Part shown: one piece after another, positions 7,841 to 16,608 of the stretch | Layout of the letters: the number at the start of each line of letters is the position of its first letter | How positions within the stretch are numbered: position 1 is the stretch's first letter | IMG/VR virus record: IMGVR_UViG_3300035232_001590 | Location: 1 to 52,112 of that record | DNA: 52,112 nucleotides | Origin: a virus | Strand: one strand, 5' to 3' | Position numbers and translations under genes: made by a program | Notes under the pieces: model-generated | Database searches by the model: none | What the model was told of the DNA's origin: nothing | The model's input: the letters and a program-made list of their open reading frames with translations, nothing else

Positions 7841-9367
7841 CTATTTGTCAAAATCAATATTTGGGACGATTATTTTTTCCAAATATTGATATCCATCTTT
7901 ATGCCTATAAACATTTTTTAGAATAGCAGCTTTGCATTCAAGTATTATTTTTCGCTTTTCTTCTTCCGTGAAAGAGTTAAACTTTTTAACACTTATCATG
8001 TTTTTATGAGTGTCTGGTTTGCCTGAATAAACCCACCTGTAGAACCATTGAAGCTGTTCGTTTGAGTAGCTATTGTCCTTGATAGCTTTTATGATAAGAT
8101 CCCTGTTTGAAATCCAAACTAGATCAGGCTCTGGTTTGGGCTTAGGCTTTGGCTCTGGTTTAGGCTCTGGCCTAGGCTTTGGTTTAGGCTTAGGCTCTGG
8201 TTTAGGCTTAGGTTTAGGCTTAGGCTCTGGTTTAGGCTCTGGTTTAGGCTCTGGTTTAGGCTCTGGTTTAGGCTTAGGCTCTGGTTTAGGCTCTGGTTTA
8301 GGTTTGGGATTAGGAGTCTTTGTAATAAAACCCGAAGACGCACAGATAATCATAACAATAGCTAAAGGATCAAATACTAGAACTATTAAAAGTATTACAA
8401 TTCTTATCGACCTATCTGTTCCTACTTCTGGACCTCCAAATTCAACTATCAATTCCGCTATATATTTTATTGGGCCAAGCTCATTCTCTATTGCCATGTT
8501 TTTTGATTCTAAATCAAACTTAAGGACACTTAAGGATTCTATAGCCGAAAGAGCATCTTTTATATTTTTCTCATGAATTGCTATTAAGTTTAAATCCGAA
8601 GTGCTTGTTTCGGGTCTTGAGTTTTGAGCCTCAGAAATTTTTAACCTTAAAGAATCCACTTTAGCATTGGCAGATTCTTTAGATTTAGAATTTCTTTCAC
8701 TTATTTTTTTAATTTCACTAGAGATAAAATCTCTCTCCTCTTTTTGAGAAAGCTCAAGTGCTTGTATTTTTTTTGAACTACTAGAAAAGAAACCTTGTTT
8801 TTGATTTCTTAAGTCATCCATAGAACCGTCTAACCCTTTTAATCTTTCTCTTAGTTTTTCTAATTCAAGTGCGTTATTATTTATCTCTAAATCTAACCTT
8901 GAGTATATTAAAGATATATCAGAAGTTAAGGTTTTTTTAATTTCTAATCTTGTTTCTGAATCCTCTTCTTTAGAGGAATTTTTTTTGATAATAGATTCTC
9001 TTTCTCGCGTTATCTTTTCTTCTTCGAGAGCAGTCTTTCTTTCTATTTCTGAAATTTCTTGTTTTATGAATTTAGAACTAGCACCATGCTCTACATGAGA
9101 CTTACTTAAGAAACCGAAGATTCCAGTACTAGTTATCCCCATTAGAGTTACAACAGAGAAACATAAATAAAATTTAGTTAATATAGATATAGATTTCCAG
9201 TTTCTATGAGCCCAGACTGCAACTATTATTTTTGCTACCTCAAGAGCGACAGCCATTGTAATTATCGAATATATAGACCCTGGAAATATATTAGAAAGAC
9301 CTATTATACTAAAATAGGCAGCTATTGCTGACAAGGAAAGAGCTGAGAGTAGTAAGGCGTATGTCAT
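7841..9367 (-). CDS. Membrane-anchored coiled-coil protein with Lys-Pro/Glu-Pro repeat
   Basis: 508 residues. About three hydrophobic segments lie in 1-90, a charged coiled coil spans about 100-300, one more membrane segment is at about 321-347, then a run of alternating KP and EP dipeptides (353-415), and a C-terminal domain of about 95 residues with WFYRWVYSG. The overall plan and the N-terminal segment ([12 protein letters not shown] ... [14 protein letters not shown]) recall a membrane protein common in marine T4-like phages; this is from memory. The KP/EP stretch resembles the rigid spacer of TonB and could span a periplasm-sized distance. Function is unknown; an envelope or lysis-timing role is conceivable. 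It follows the 85-aa gene with a 4-base overlap and ends just upstream of the replicase promoter. Confidence 0.85.
   Translation of the reverse strand: MTYALLLSALSLSAIAAYFSIIGLSNIFPGSIYSIITMAVALEVAKIIVAVWAHRNWKSISILTKFYLCFSVVTLMGITSTGIFGFLSKSHVEHGASSKFIKQEISEIERKTALEEEKITRERESIIKKNSSKEEDSETRLEIKKTLTSDISLIYSRLDLEINNNALELEKLRERLKGLDGSMDDLRNQKQGFFSSSSKKIQALELSQKEERDFISSEIKKISERNSKSKESANAKVDSLRLKISEAQNSRPETSTSDLNLIAIHEKNIKDALSAIESLSVLKFDLESKNMAIENELGPIKYIAELIVEFGGPEVGTDRSIRIVILLIVLVFDPLAIVMIICASSGFITKTPNPKPKPEPKPEPKPKPEPKPEPKPEPKPEPKPKPKPKPEPKPKPKPRPEPKPEPKPKPKPEPDLVWISNRDLIIKAIKDNSYSNEQLQWFYRWVYSGKPDTHKNMISVKKFNSFTEEEKRKIILECKAAILKNVYRHKDGYQYLEKIIVPNIDFDK
8123..8311 (-). repeat. Short tandem repeat encoding alternating KP/EP
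   Basis: Degenerate 6- and 12-base units (plus strand ggtttaggctct and ggcttaggcttt variants) encode residues 353-415 of the membrane protein. Such runs change length by slippage, so the array probably varies between relatives. It is not a CRISPR array: there are no spacers. Confidence 0.9.
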
Positions 9368-9621
9368 TCTTCTGGAACTATAAGTGATGTATCAGGCCCA
9401 TATGTTTCTTTATGATACTTACTTCTCATTACTGTTTGATGAAAGGTTGGGTTGGTTAAACCTTCGCTATGATCAGAAGTTTGTTTTAATTTTTCTATAG
9501 CCCTGTCTGGAAAAAAGATAACTGGCGGAGGTTCAATCGGATCTTCTACGGATTTGGCGCGAGTTGCAGAAGAGCTGCTTTTTTCAAATGTTCCATCTTC
9601 ACTAATTATAGGTGCTGGCAT
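9364..9621 (-). CDS. 85-aa hypothetical protein
   Basis: A small soluble protein (start [20 protein letters not shown]) with a Pro-rich middle ([10 protein letters not shown]) and no membrane segment or known motif. Its ATG follows an A+T-only palindrome, and its stop overlaps the start of the membrane protein (ATGA), so the two are probably made together. Position between putative virion proteins and a membrane protein suggests a late function, but the sequence gives no direct clue. Confidence 0.72.
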   Translation of the reverse strand: MPAPIISEDGTFEKSSSSATRAKSVEDPIEPPPVIFFPDRAIEKLKQTSDHSEGLTNPTFHQTVMRSKYHKETYGPDTSLIVPEE

Positions 9622-9636
9622 ATATTATATAATATA
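9621..9636 (-). promoter_or_regulatory. A+T palindrome in front of the 85-aa gene, possible late promoter
   Basis: A perfect 16-base palindrome, TATATTATATAATATA, reaches into the ATG at 9621. No -35 element lies upstream. Similar TATATTATATAA stretches precede genes at 16172 and 46107. It may be a -10-only promoter for the phage's own sigma factor or an operator. The rest of the gap to 9670 holds nothing I recognise. Confidence 0.35.
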
Positions 9637-9670
9637 TCGGAGCTTTAGATTTTAAAGTAATGGCTAAGAA

Positions 9671-10219
9671 TTAAAAACCGATGGCAACGCCTACCTCAAA
9701 AGCAGGAACATCAAAGCCAAGGTCCGCGAATTCATCTTGCATTAAGGTAACCTCTCCGTAAAGAGTTACGTCAATATCCCTAGCTGCATCGTCCCAACTA
9801 TATTGAACACCAATACAGATACCATAGTTGCTTTTTCTGCTGGTCTGACTATTGTAAGTATAGCTAGAGCCACCTCTGTTTCCAGCATTATTAGCACTAC
9901 ATGATTGCCAATTATAGGTCATTTGTTTTTGTTTCATTAACGCGAGACTCATTCCAAAACCTCTACTGTTATTCGGATTCATCGAGCCGAATTTAAGCGT
10001 TGGGGTAATCTGGTAGATTGGACTGCTGGTGGTAGAGCTTCCAGATTGATCTCCAGTAGCATCGTCTTGGTCAGAAGAAGCGGGAACCGCTCCGCCTGAC
10101 GCTGTTGTGGGGGCTGGGGGTATGAGCAATGGCACGTAGTACGGCGCCTTGCCGTCGTCCTCTGGAGCGGCGTCCGCTCCTCCTCCTCCTGTTCCTGGTC
10201 CTCCTGGTGGTGGGGGCAT
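9671..10219 (-). CDS. Pro/Gly-rich hypothetical protein, possible virion component
   Basis: 182 residues in two parts. The first 65 or so are low-complexity Pro, Gly, Ala and Ser (start MPPPPGGPGTGGGGADAAPE), with local base composition richer in G+C than the neighbours. The rest has alternating hydrophobic and polar residues typical of beta strands and ends in VGVAIGF. There is no signal peptide. The C-terminal Phe and strand pattern recall small outer-membrane barrels, but without an export signal a virion protein is as likely. A strong Shine-Dalgarno (AGGAGGGG) lies about 7 bases before the ATG, one of the clearest in the window. It follows the 620-aa putative structural gene. Confidence 0.75.
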   Translation of the reverse strand: MPPPPGGPGTGGGGADAAPEDDGKAPYYVPLLIPPAPTTASGGAVPASSDQDDATGDQSGSSTTSSPIYQITPTLKFGSMNPNNSRGFGMSLALMKQKQMTYNWQSCSANNAGNRGGSSYTYNSQTSRKSNYGICIGVQYSWDDAARDIDVTLYGEVTLMQDEFADLGFDVPAFEVGVAIGF

Positions 10220-10267
10220 TATTTACCCCTCCTATTGATTAAAATTTGATTTATTATTTTCATCTGA

Positions 10268-12130
10268 TTAACGGATTAGACGTTTAAAAGGAAGCGATGT
10301 CGATTGGAAACCTGGAAAACTATCAGACACTGGAACCGCCTTCCTTATACCACATCCTACTTGTGGGTTTTTACTAACTTTTTGAACTACCAAATCTCCT
10401 ATTTTAACATTAAGAGTTCTGCTCGATGTTATCCCCTCCTCCTCTATCAGTCTACCCATCTTATCTTTTAACTTCCTTGGATTAACTCCTTTGGGATAAG
10501 AATTTGGAGTAGTGCCTTTATAGGGAGTATTAGTAAAATGAGTCGCTGGAACAATTTTAAAGACAGTAGGCATCACTGGAATTTCTTTTTCTTTATCGTA
10601 ATGAGATACTATTACATTATCGTCTATAACAATAGTATCCCTTTCTCTAGTAGCTCCTTCTGCCGTTACAACATCAAAAGGTTTTGTTTGATTGTAACTA
10701 CCTTCTGTAGAGTAAGAGCCTGATACTGTAAATGATTGTCTATATATAGAATCATCTCCATCTTCACCCTGCTTGGGATCTAAATAAGTTTTATCTTTTT
10801 CTAATTTAAAATAATTTCCATAAATAAAATCAGATGCATTTGAAGCCCAAGAAGGAGCAGGCTCAAAAGGCATGTGTGTGTAACTTGTTCCATTATAAAT
10901 GATGTCATTGTGCCCACGATCTCTAGTCGTAGTTCTTGGGTGTATTAATTTTAAATCCCCATCTGATTTTGGTCTATAATTACGATAACTAGCTTGGTCA
11001 CCAACATATCTTTTTGCTGGATTAAAATCATATTGATAATAAATCCCTTTTACTTTCGAACAAATAACTTCAAAGTCCCATCCTGCTGCTGGTATTATAT
11101 AGGCTTTTGTAGGGAATGAGTGATATTCAATAGCGTTTCTTTCAAAACCTTCTTCGTCTCTACTTTGAATGTTGAAATCAAACATCATGTTACAATTAAA
11201 AGCTTTTTTTGATGAATAATCTGAGTGACCGTCAAAATACTCAGCCACACCCTCGTCTAAAGTAATAACAAAAGCTCCTGTGTTTTCTGGCTGTATTGTT
11301 AACGGGAAGAAAACATTAGCATAATTACCCGTGTTATCTCCAAGAAAAAAACAAGAAGAAAAAGACTGGCCAGAACCAACTATTAAACCGTCTTCATCAA
11401 TGCTTTGAGTTTGACGTGATCCAGTTGGGTCAAGATATTGCCTCATATGAGGGGGGAAACTCTCTTCGTTGTAGCTCTCAACAACTTCAAAATCTTGGGT
11501 CACTAGCTGAATGCCGCTACTTGATGTGCCATCTGGATTATAACAATAACCTGTCTCATAGGTCGCTGGAGCATTTGTTGTATGTATAGCCCAATCAGTT
11601 TCTATACAAGCAAGATTCCAATAATGATTACTAGCAACAACCCTAGGGTGTGTTTCTGGGGTGAAAGTATTAATTGCTGGAGCTAGGTCAAACCCACCAC
11701 CCAAGACCTTTGAATTATTGTCAGACACATCAACAACAACATTTGTTGCGTTTCTTTGTGAAATACCGCTTGGGAGAAAGGAAAAATCGCTACCAATTTG
11801 AACTTCATCCATGGGGCAATGCAAATGATCCATTTCTTTAGATAATAAAAACGGAAATCCGTTAAAAAACCCCAGATCATGGAAGTCTTTAGCTGGATAT
11901 CTAACTTCCTGTTTTTCATAAAAAGGCTTGGGAGCTAATTCGTTCTTTATAACAGGATACCCGTGCCTTCTTAAACTTTCGGGCAATGTATTTTGACCAT
12001 ACTTATTTGTGTAAGTCTCTGAAGCAAACGAATTTTCACCCGCAGGATTGGAGAAAAATACTTTAGGTGTAGTATTTCCTATTTTGCCAACTTGCCTGCT
12101 TCCAAAATTCCGTCTAATTCCAGCTCCCAT
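10268..12130 (-). CDS. 620-aa protein, putative virion structural protein
   Basis: A 620-residue soluble protein rich in aromatic residues, Asn, Gly, Ser and Thr, with few Lys-rich helices: the composition of a beta-rich phage structural protein. It has no signal peptide, membrane segment or motif I recognise. The C-terminal segment (NVKIGDLVVQKVSKNP ... PFKRLIR) looks like a compact beta domain. Its neighbours are replication genes upstream and small putative late genes downstream. Alternatives are a tail-associated or decoration protein; a secreted enzyme is unlikely without a leader. Confidence 0.8.
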   Translation of the reverse strand: MGAGIRRNFGSRQVGKIGNTTPKVFFSNPAGENSFASETYTNKYGQNTLPESLRRHGYPVIKNELAPKPFYEKQEVRYPAKDFHDLGFFNGFPFLLSKEMDHLHCPMDEVQIGSDFSFLPSGISQRNATNVVVDVSDNNSKVLGGGFDLAPAINTFTPETHPRVVASNHYWNLACIETDWAIHTTNAPATYETGYCYNPDGTSSSGIQLVTQDFEVVESYNEESFPPHMRQYLDPTGSRQTQSIDEDGLIVGSGQSFSSCFFLGDNTGNYANVFFPLTIQPENTGAFVITLDEGVAEYFDGHSDYSSKKAFNCNMMFDFNIQSRDEEGFERNAIEYHSFPTKAYIIPAAGWDFEVICSKVKGIYYQYDFNPAKRYVGDQASYRNYRPKSDGDLKLIHPRTTTRDRGHNDIIYNGTSYTHMPFEPAPSWASNASDFIYGNYFKLEKDKTYLDPKQGEDGDDSIYRQSFTVSGSYSTEGSYNQTKPFDVVTAEGATRERDTIVIDDNVIVSHYDKEKEIPVMPTVFKIVPATHFTNTPYKGTTPNSYPKGVNPRKLKDKMGRLIEEEGITSSRTLNVKIGDLVVQKVSKNPQVGCGIRKAVPVSDSFPGFQSTSLPFKRLIR

Positions 12131-12131
12131 A

Positions 12132-12239
12132 TTAAACCTTTACTGTTTTAAATTTTATTTTATTACTTTTCTTTTTTAAAAGCAAATGTCCTTTTACAAA
12201 AATTAAATTATTGCTATCCTTATCTTTTAAAGTCGCCAT
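12132..12239 (-). CDS. 35-aa Lys-rich small ORF
   Basis: ATG at 12239, TAA at 12134-12132, encoding 35 residues (start MATLKDKDSNNLIFVKGHLL) with a Lys-rich end. It fills the only gap between the RecB-like nuclease gene and the 620-aa gene, and its stop lies one base before the next ATG. The ribosome binding site is weak (GGTG about 12 bases upstream). The snug fit supports it; shortness and lack of homology weaken it. Confidence 0.4.
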   Translation of the reverse strand: MATLKDKDSNNLIFVKGHLLLKKKSNKIKFKTVKV

Positions 12240-12247
12240 GAATTAAA

Positions 12248-13312
12248 TTACACCAAAAAACTTTGTTTGCTTTTGTTAAAATGGGGGCAGCCTTCGTAAT
12301 CCCTCTCTTCAATAGATTGACCTTCTTTAAGTTTTATATCGCTTTTGGTTTTGTATGTTTTTAATATTTCGTTTTCCGAGTCCAAAACTGCATAATATTT
12401 AAAAGGCAACCTGTGTTCGCATATATAACTAGGAATCTTGCTTCCATCTGCAGTAAGCACATATTCTCCTTTTGATTTCTTGAACCCCTCTCTGCCGCAC
12501 ATCAAAGGCCCTCCGAATGTTTTATCGGAAGGGTATTCTTGGTTAGCTGCATAATCTCCCATTGCATCATTTTCGTCAAAATTTTCTAAGTAATTTTGTA
12601 TTGTTGAAAGTTGATATTCAAAACCCTCTAATTCTTGCTCAGAAATTCTTTCCATTTTTACAACCCCAGGACCTGGGACTCCTAGCAAGTCTTCCTCTAA
12701 ATTGAATTTTAAAAATAAAAACTCCACCTCTATTTCTTTTACTTTTGGATAAAGTTTTCTTACCGCCAAGCAATACATTAAGTTTTGCAAGTTATCAGTT
12801 ATTTCTTTTCCTTTAAATAATTGCTTACTGGTTTTAAAATCCCTAATTACAGCCTTCTTGCCTCTATCATAAAGAAAAAGCTTATCTATGAAACCCCTAG
12901 TCTTATAAGACTTTCCCCCTTCCGATATTTTAAGCTCAAAAGATTCTTCTGAAATTCCTTTTGTCGGTTTTTTATTCTTTGCACCAAAAAAATCATACAA
13001 AAGACCTTTCAGTATCATCATATCCATCAACTCCATGTTTTCATCATCAGCAACCAATAATTTTTTAGCATGGTACTTGATTAATCTATAAACAGCTTTA
13101 GACGAATTAATGCTTCCAGATTTTATTATTGCATTATAATGTTTTTTGTGCTTCTTCTCTCCTAATAGCTCAAAAATCAAATGGCAAATCCACCCCCTGC
13201 TTGATCCTTCGTTCCCAGTTTGAGGCAACTTTAATACATAATTGGCCCAATACTTCCAAGAGCAGCCCTGTGCTGTTTTTATTTTACTAGCTGATAAGAA
13301 TAAATCACTCAT
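12248..13312 (-). CDS. PD-(D/E)XK nuclease, RecB/Cas4-like
   Basis: 354 residues. The opening LSASKIKTAQGCSWKYWANY is the RecB-family nuclease signature. Active-site residues can be followed: His44, Asp143 (GFIDKLF), Asp158 and Lys160 (RDFKTSK), and Gln176 with Tyr180 (QNLMY). Cys17 near the start and Cys272, Cys298 and Cys342 near the end repeat the one-plus-three layout that holds a [4Fe-4S] cluster in Cas4 and AddB, so a cluster is possible. No Cas genes are present, so this is a DNA-processing nuclease of phage replication or recombination. Its start overlaps the primase gene by 8 bases, next to helicase and primase. Confidence 0.88.
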   Translation of the reverse strand: MSDLFLSASKIKTAQGCSWKYWANYVLKLPQTGNEGSSRGWICHLIFELLGEKKHKKHYNAIIKSGSINSSKAVYRLIKYHAKKLLVADDENMELMDMMILKGLLYDFFGAKNKKPTKGISEESFELKISEGGKSYKTRGFIDKLFLYDRGKKAVIRDFKTSKQLFKGKEITDNLQNLMYCLAVRKLYPKVKEIEVEFLFLKFNLEEDLLGVPGPGVVKMERISEQELEGFEYQLSTIQNYLENFDENDAMGDYAANQEYPSDKTFGGPLMCGREGFKKSKGEYVLTADGSKIPSYICEHRLPFKYYAVLDSENEILKTYKTKSDIKLKEGQSIEERDYEGCPHFNKSKQSFLV

Positions 13313-14342
13313 TATTAATTTCCTTTTTAAATTTTTTAATTTTTTTAATAAAACTTTCTGGTTGATCTCTAGATTCGCAGAATTTTTCCGCTTGCCTTAC
13401 TATGTTATTATAATGCGAACTTCCTTTAATACTATATCTTTTCTTATCCCAAGAAGCAAAGTCGGACATAGACATATCTCCAAAATCATTTTTGTCTGGC
13501 AAGCATATAAAAATTTTATCATAATCAAACATAGTAAAGAGTTTGAAGAATATTTTTACAGCACCAAAAAGACCCACATTGAAATCTTTAGAATTGTCAT
13601 TGTTTAAGCTTATGAAAATTTTAGAAGGATTACATTGAACAAGGTACGAGCAGAGGGATGGAGATATATCTGCACCAAAACAGCATAACGTATTCTTGTA
13701 ATCGTTCTCATATAAAGATAAAACATCCCCTATACTCTCAACAAGAATAACTTCTTTCGAGTCTGTTATGAATTTTTGACTAATATGATGAGGGTATAAC
13801 CATTTACTCTTTATTCCCATGTGTTTCCATTTAGGCGAGTTTTCACTAACGCCCATGTATCTACCAGAAAAACCATGTATTTTATTCTGCTTGTTGTATA
13901 TTGGAAAAACAAACCTCTGGTACATTTTCCCCTCAGTACATAACCCTGCTTGAAAGGTAGATAAAGTTTTACTAGAGATGCCGCGCTTCTCATAAAAATC
14001 ATAATGGGGTAAAAGCCTATTTAAGCAATCTTTATTATATGTTTTTTCCATTGTAACTCTTTCTTTTAGGGGATTGTAGGAGGAAAAATCCAATTGATTA
14101 ATTTCTTTTATATATCCAGACGCTATATCATCATCATTTGTGCCCACTGTTAATTGAATAAGCTTCTTAAAAGGCATATATGGTGTTTGATTTACATAAT
14201 CTTTCCAAACCCCGCTATTTTTATAAATTTGTATTGCTGTTTGATTGTCCCCTTGCCTGAATACCGCATTAGTCTGCCAGTATGGACCTCTATCGTTAAG
14301 TTTATACCCCAAAGATAAGAGGGTGTTTTCAATATCAAGCAT
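13305..14342 (-). CDS. DNA primase, TOPRIM type
   Basis: 345 residues with a DnaG-type catalytic core. RFVFPIYNKQNKIHGFSGRYMG (143-164 region) is the RNA-polymerase-fold segment. The TOPRIM acidic residues are Glu202 and Asp206 (VESIGDVLSL) and Asp249 (ISLNNDNS), with more acids at 283-289. The N-terminal 60 residues (YWQTNAVFRQGDNQ ... GVWKDYV) resemble a primase zinc-ribbon region but have lost the Cys/His ligands, so template recognition may differ. It should make RNA primers for lagging-strand synthesis together with the DnaB-type helicase encoded just upstream (gap 8 bases). Confidence 0.88.
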   Translation of the reverse strand: MLDIENTLLSLGYKLNDRGPYWQTNAVFRQGDNQTAIQIYKNSGVWKDYVNQTPYMPFKKLIQLTVGTNDDDIASGYIKEINQLDFSSYNPLKERVTMEKTYNKDCLNRLLPHYDFYEKRGISSKTLSTFQAGLCTEGKMYQRFVFPIYNKQNKIHGFSGRYMGVSENSPKWKHMGIKSKWLYPHHISQKFITDSKEVILVESIGDVLSLYENDYKNTLCCFGADISPSLCSYLVQCNPSKIFISLNNDNSKDFNVGLFGAVKIFFKLFTMFDYDKIFICLPDKNDFGDMSMSDFASWDKKRYSIKGSSHYNNIVRQAEKFCESRDQPESFIKKIKKFKKEINNE

Positions 14343-14350
14343 GAGTATTC

Positions 14351-15871
14351 CTAGTCGTTAAATAAAGAAGGTAAGGAATCTTCTCCATCTTCTTCTGGGC
14401 TGATTCCTTCAACTCTTAAATGCTCAACCAAATCTCTCAAATCCCCTCTTTCCGTTATGTTGAAGTTATTAAAATCAAAATTTACATAATTCCTTCTTAA
14501 GCCACCATCAGCCATTCGAACTGGTTGAATCTCTCCCATTGGGTCTTGCCCTAAATGCCTAGATTTTATATTCGTCAATTTGTGTGTTCCGAAATTACTA
14601 TGTTCAGCTATTTCTGCTGGCTCTTTGCCTCTTAACAAGAACATGTGAGAACAGAATTGAGTTATTCTATCTGACAAGGAAACTACCGTCTCATCCTCTA
14701 CTATGTTATCTGAGCTTCTATTTCTACTTGTTCCTGTCCTATTCATCTGAACACTTGTTATCATTGATATTAAAGGCTTGCTGTCTTGCAGTATCTCTTT
14801 TGATATAAGTTTTTTAAACCTATCTACCATTTCGCCAACGATTTGCCATTCGTTTTTATTAGACTGTTTTTCGAAAGTTGTTTTTATGTAATCAAAACTA
14901 AAAACCATCTGATTTCCTCTTCCGACTTTTGAATAGTAAAACCTTTTTATTACATTCACCATTTCTTCTGTTGATAAACCACCGCAATTATAATAATAAA
15001 ATTGCATAGATTTTATTGTTTTCCAGACTTTTCTTATTTTATTAACAACCTCATCTCCAGCCTGCCTCCACCTTCCAGTTTCAAGCAAGCTTAATTGAAC
15101 TCCAGATAAAGCTGCACACTGCCTCATGGTTAATTCCTCAAGGCTCATTTCTCCATTATCAAAATGGAGCACAGGAACATGATCATTCATAGCTGAGACT
15201 TTAGTGCAGAAATCCATGCAAAATTGAGTTTTGCCTATACCAGATCTAGCGACAATCACAGTTATATTTCCTGGCCTAAGTAAGGATCCATAAATCTCAT
15301 GAAGTCTTTGGTGAGGCCCTTCAAGACCAAAGTCATCAATTGGGTTATCTCCCCTTTCTTCAATTATCTCCTCCATTGTTTCGTAAATGTTTTGAGGAGC
15401 ACCTTCTCCTGATTCATAAACATTAATATTGTCGTGGTAAATTTTGTCTGCAATTTCTACTATCTCTTGATATGAATCGGCATTACTTGACTGCATGGAT
15501 TTATTTAAATCCTTGCCAACATCACAAATGCCTCTTCTAACAGTAAGGAGTTTTAGCTCTTTTGCCGTTTGTATTATTGATTTTTGACCGATCTTTCTCA
15601 TAACGAGACCTTGTATATATTCAAGGCAGTCAAGACCCTCTTCGAATTTAATTCCCAATAGTTTTATTTTTTCCGCTATCAAGACCTCGTCCAAAGGTTT
15701 ACCTTCCTCTATGAAAGACTTTGTTATTAAAAATATAGATTTATTAACACTACTATATTCTGAGTAAAAATCTTTTTCAGAGACAAATGCAGATATTTCA
15801 AAAAAAATATCTGGAAATTGTATTAATCCACTGAGCAAGTGTGCTTCTAAGTCGTAATTATATAATCGCAT
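14351..15871 (-). CDS. Replicative DNA helicase, DnaB/gp41-like
   Basis: 506 residues. Residues 1-150 match the helical DnaB N-terminal domain (LEAHLLSGLIQFP at 8-20). The RecA-fold C-terminal domain has Walker A ARSGIGKT (208-215), LHFDNGEMS (235-243, catalytic Glu region) and a Walker B-like FSFDYIKT. The helicase should form a hexamer around the lagging strand and load primase. The ATG at 15871 lies exactly where transcription from the upstream promoter should start, so it is probably read from a leaderless mRNA. It is the first gene of the helicase-primase-nuclease operon. Confidence 0.93.
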   Translation of the reverse strand: MRLYNYDLEAHLLSGLIQFPDIFFEISAFVSEKDFYSEYSSVNKSIFLITKSFIEEGKPLDEVLIAEKIKLLGIKFEEGLDCLEYIQGLVMRKIGQKSIIQTAKELKLLTVRRGICDVGKDLNKSMQSSNADSYQEIVEIADKIYHDNINVYESGEGAPQNIYETMEEIIEERGDNPIDDFGLEGPHQRLHEIYGSLLRPGNITVIVARSGIGKTQFCMDFCTKVSAMNDHVPVLHFDNGEMSLEELTMRQCAALSGVQLSLLETGRWRQAGDEVVNKIRKVWKTIKSMQFYYYNCGGLSTEEMVNVIKRFYYSKVGRGNQMVFSFDYIKTTFEKQSNKNEWQIVGEMVDRFKKLISKEILQDSKPLISMITSVQMNRTGTSRNRSSDNIVEDETVVSLSDRITQFCSHMFLLRGKEPAEIAEHSNFGTHKLTNIKSRHLGQDPMGEIQPVRMADGGLRRNYVNFDFNNFNITERGDLRDLVEHLRVEGISPEEDGEDSLPSLFND

Positions 15872-15877
15872 TCATTA

Positions 15878-15906
15878 ATGCTAACATATAAGAACTTAAA
15901 AGTCAA
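15878..15906 (-). promoter_or_regulatory. Sigma70-like promoter for the helicase operon, leaderless
   Basis: Minus strand TTGACT (15906-15901), 17-base spacer, TAGCAT (15883-15878). Six bases separate the -10 from ATG 15871, so the predicted +1 is the A of the start codon. Confidence 0.65.
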
Positions 15907-15908
15907 GT

Positions 15909-16172
15909 TCAATCTTGGTTTTCTGAGATGTCTAAAGAAGTTTCACCTTCTTCCATCTGTATTAAATACTTTTCAAGACTTTTTCTTAATCCCATTTCTA
16001 TTATTTGAGAACTAGCCCTGCAATATACCATAGCCTTACCTTGATCGTCTACATAACTTAAAACAAAACCAGAGTTTCCTTCCGCACCTCCTGTAAATTC
16101 ATATAATTTATCAAGAAATTCTTTAGGGATTTGGAATTTAAACTCGCTTTCTGGATTGAATGAATCTTTCAT
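15909..16172 (-). CDS. 87-aa hypothetical protein
   Basis: A small acidic protein (start MKDSFNPESEFKFQIPKEFL) with a predicted helix-strand-helix layout and a Glu/Asp-rich tail. I recognise no domain. It lies between a small nuclease gene and the helicase promoter, whose -35 box directly follows its stop codon. It is preceded by an A+T-rich inverted repeat instead of a clear ribosome binding site. Confidence 0.72.
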   Translation of the reverse strand: MKDSFNPESEFKFQIPKEFLDKLYEFTGGAEGNSGFVLSYVDDQGKAMVYCRASSQIIEMGLRKSLEKYLIQMEEGETSLDISENQD

Positions 16173-16174
16173 TG

Positions 16175-16202
16175 TATAGTGTTATATAATATATACACTA
16201 TA
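16175..16202. promoter_or_regulatory. Inverted repeat TATAGTGT...ACACTATA
   Basis: Eight-base arms (16175-16182 and 16195-16202) flank a 12-base A+T core containing TATATTATATAA on the minus strand. It sits 2 bases upstream of ATG 16172 and overlaps the stop of the nuclease gene. It could be an operator, a late-type promoter, or both. A hairpin terminator is unlikely at this A+T content. Confidence 0.4.
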
Positions 16203-16608
16203 AATTAATTCCAAACTTTTCAAAAAGAGATTCGCTTAGAGTGTCGTTGTCATAAACTTCGACCAACTTAATATCATTTAATTCACAAAACTCTCGTTTC
16301 TGCTGATCCCTTCTTAGCTGATCCATATAATTCATTTTATGACCTCCGTGAAAAAATTTAACATATCTCCTGTGTTGAGCTCCCTGAACTTCTATAGATA
16401 TTTTCTTTGTCGCATTATAAAAATCTAAGCTAAGTCTAGTTCCTGCGACAGGAAACTCTTCAAATACCACATGGTTTTCCCAATATTTTTTAAGAAATTG
16501 CTTTGTGCTGAATTGTATTTTACTTTTGCTTTTAGCCTCCCAGTCAATTATATATTTTCTTATCTTTGCGACTCTTTTTAAATTTCCGTGAAGCGTTTTA
16601 AATTTCAT
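16198..16608 (-). CDS. Small PD-(D/E)XK-like nuclease (Vsr/DUF559-like)
   Basis: 136 residues. The core TRLSLDFYN (Asp62), then ISIEVQGAQH (Glu73, Gln75), then a Lys/Arg-rich helix (MDQLRRDQQKREFCEL) and a strand (IKLVEVYD) follow the order of Vsr- and DUF559-type restriction-fold nucleases, with E-V-Q in place of the usual E-x-K. It should cut DNA or resolve branched DNA. It lies directly after recA, its ATG touching the recA stop, which suits recombination or mismatch processing. A free-standing homing endonuclease is a less likely alternative. Confidence 0.68.
   Translation of the reverse strand: MKFKTLHGNLKRVAKIRKYIIDWEAKSKSKIQFSTKQFLKKYWENHVVFEEFPVAGTRLSLDFYNATKKISIEVQGAQHRRYVKFFHGGHKMNYMDQLRRDQQKREFCELNDIKLVEVYDNDTLSESLFEKFGINL

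Noticed and set aside
8073-8576. Plus-strand frame rich in Gly-Leu-Gly-Ser
   Set aside because: It is the antisense of the KP/EP repeat of the membrane protein and its composition only reflects that array.
12248-13312. Cas4 as part of a CRISPR system
   Set aside because: No array or other Cas gene is present; repeats at 8123 and 51589 are in-frame protein repeats without spacers.
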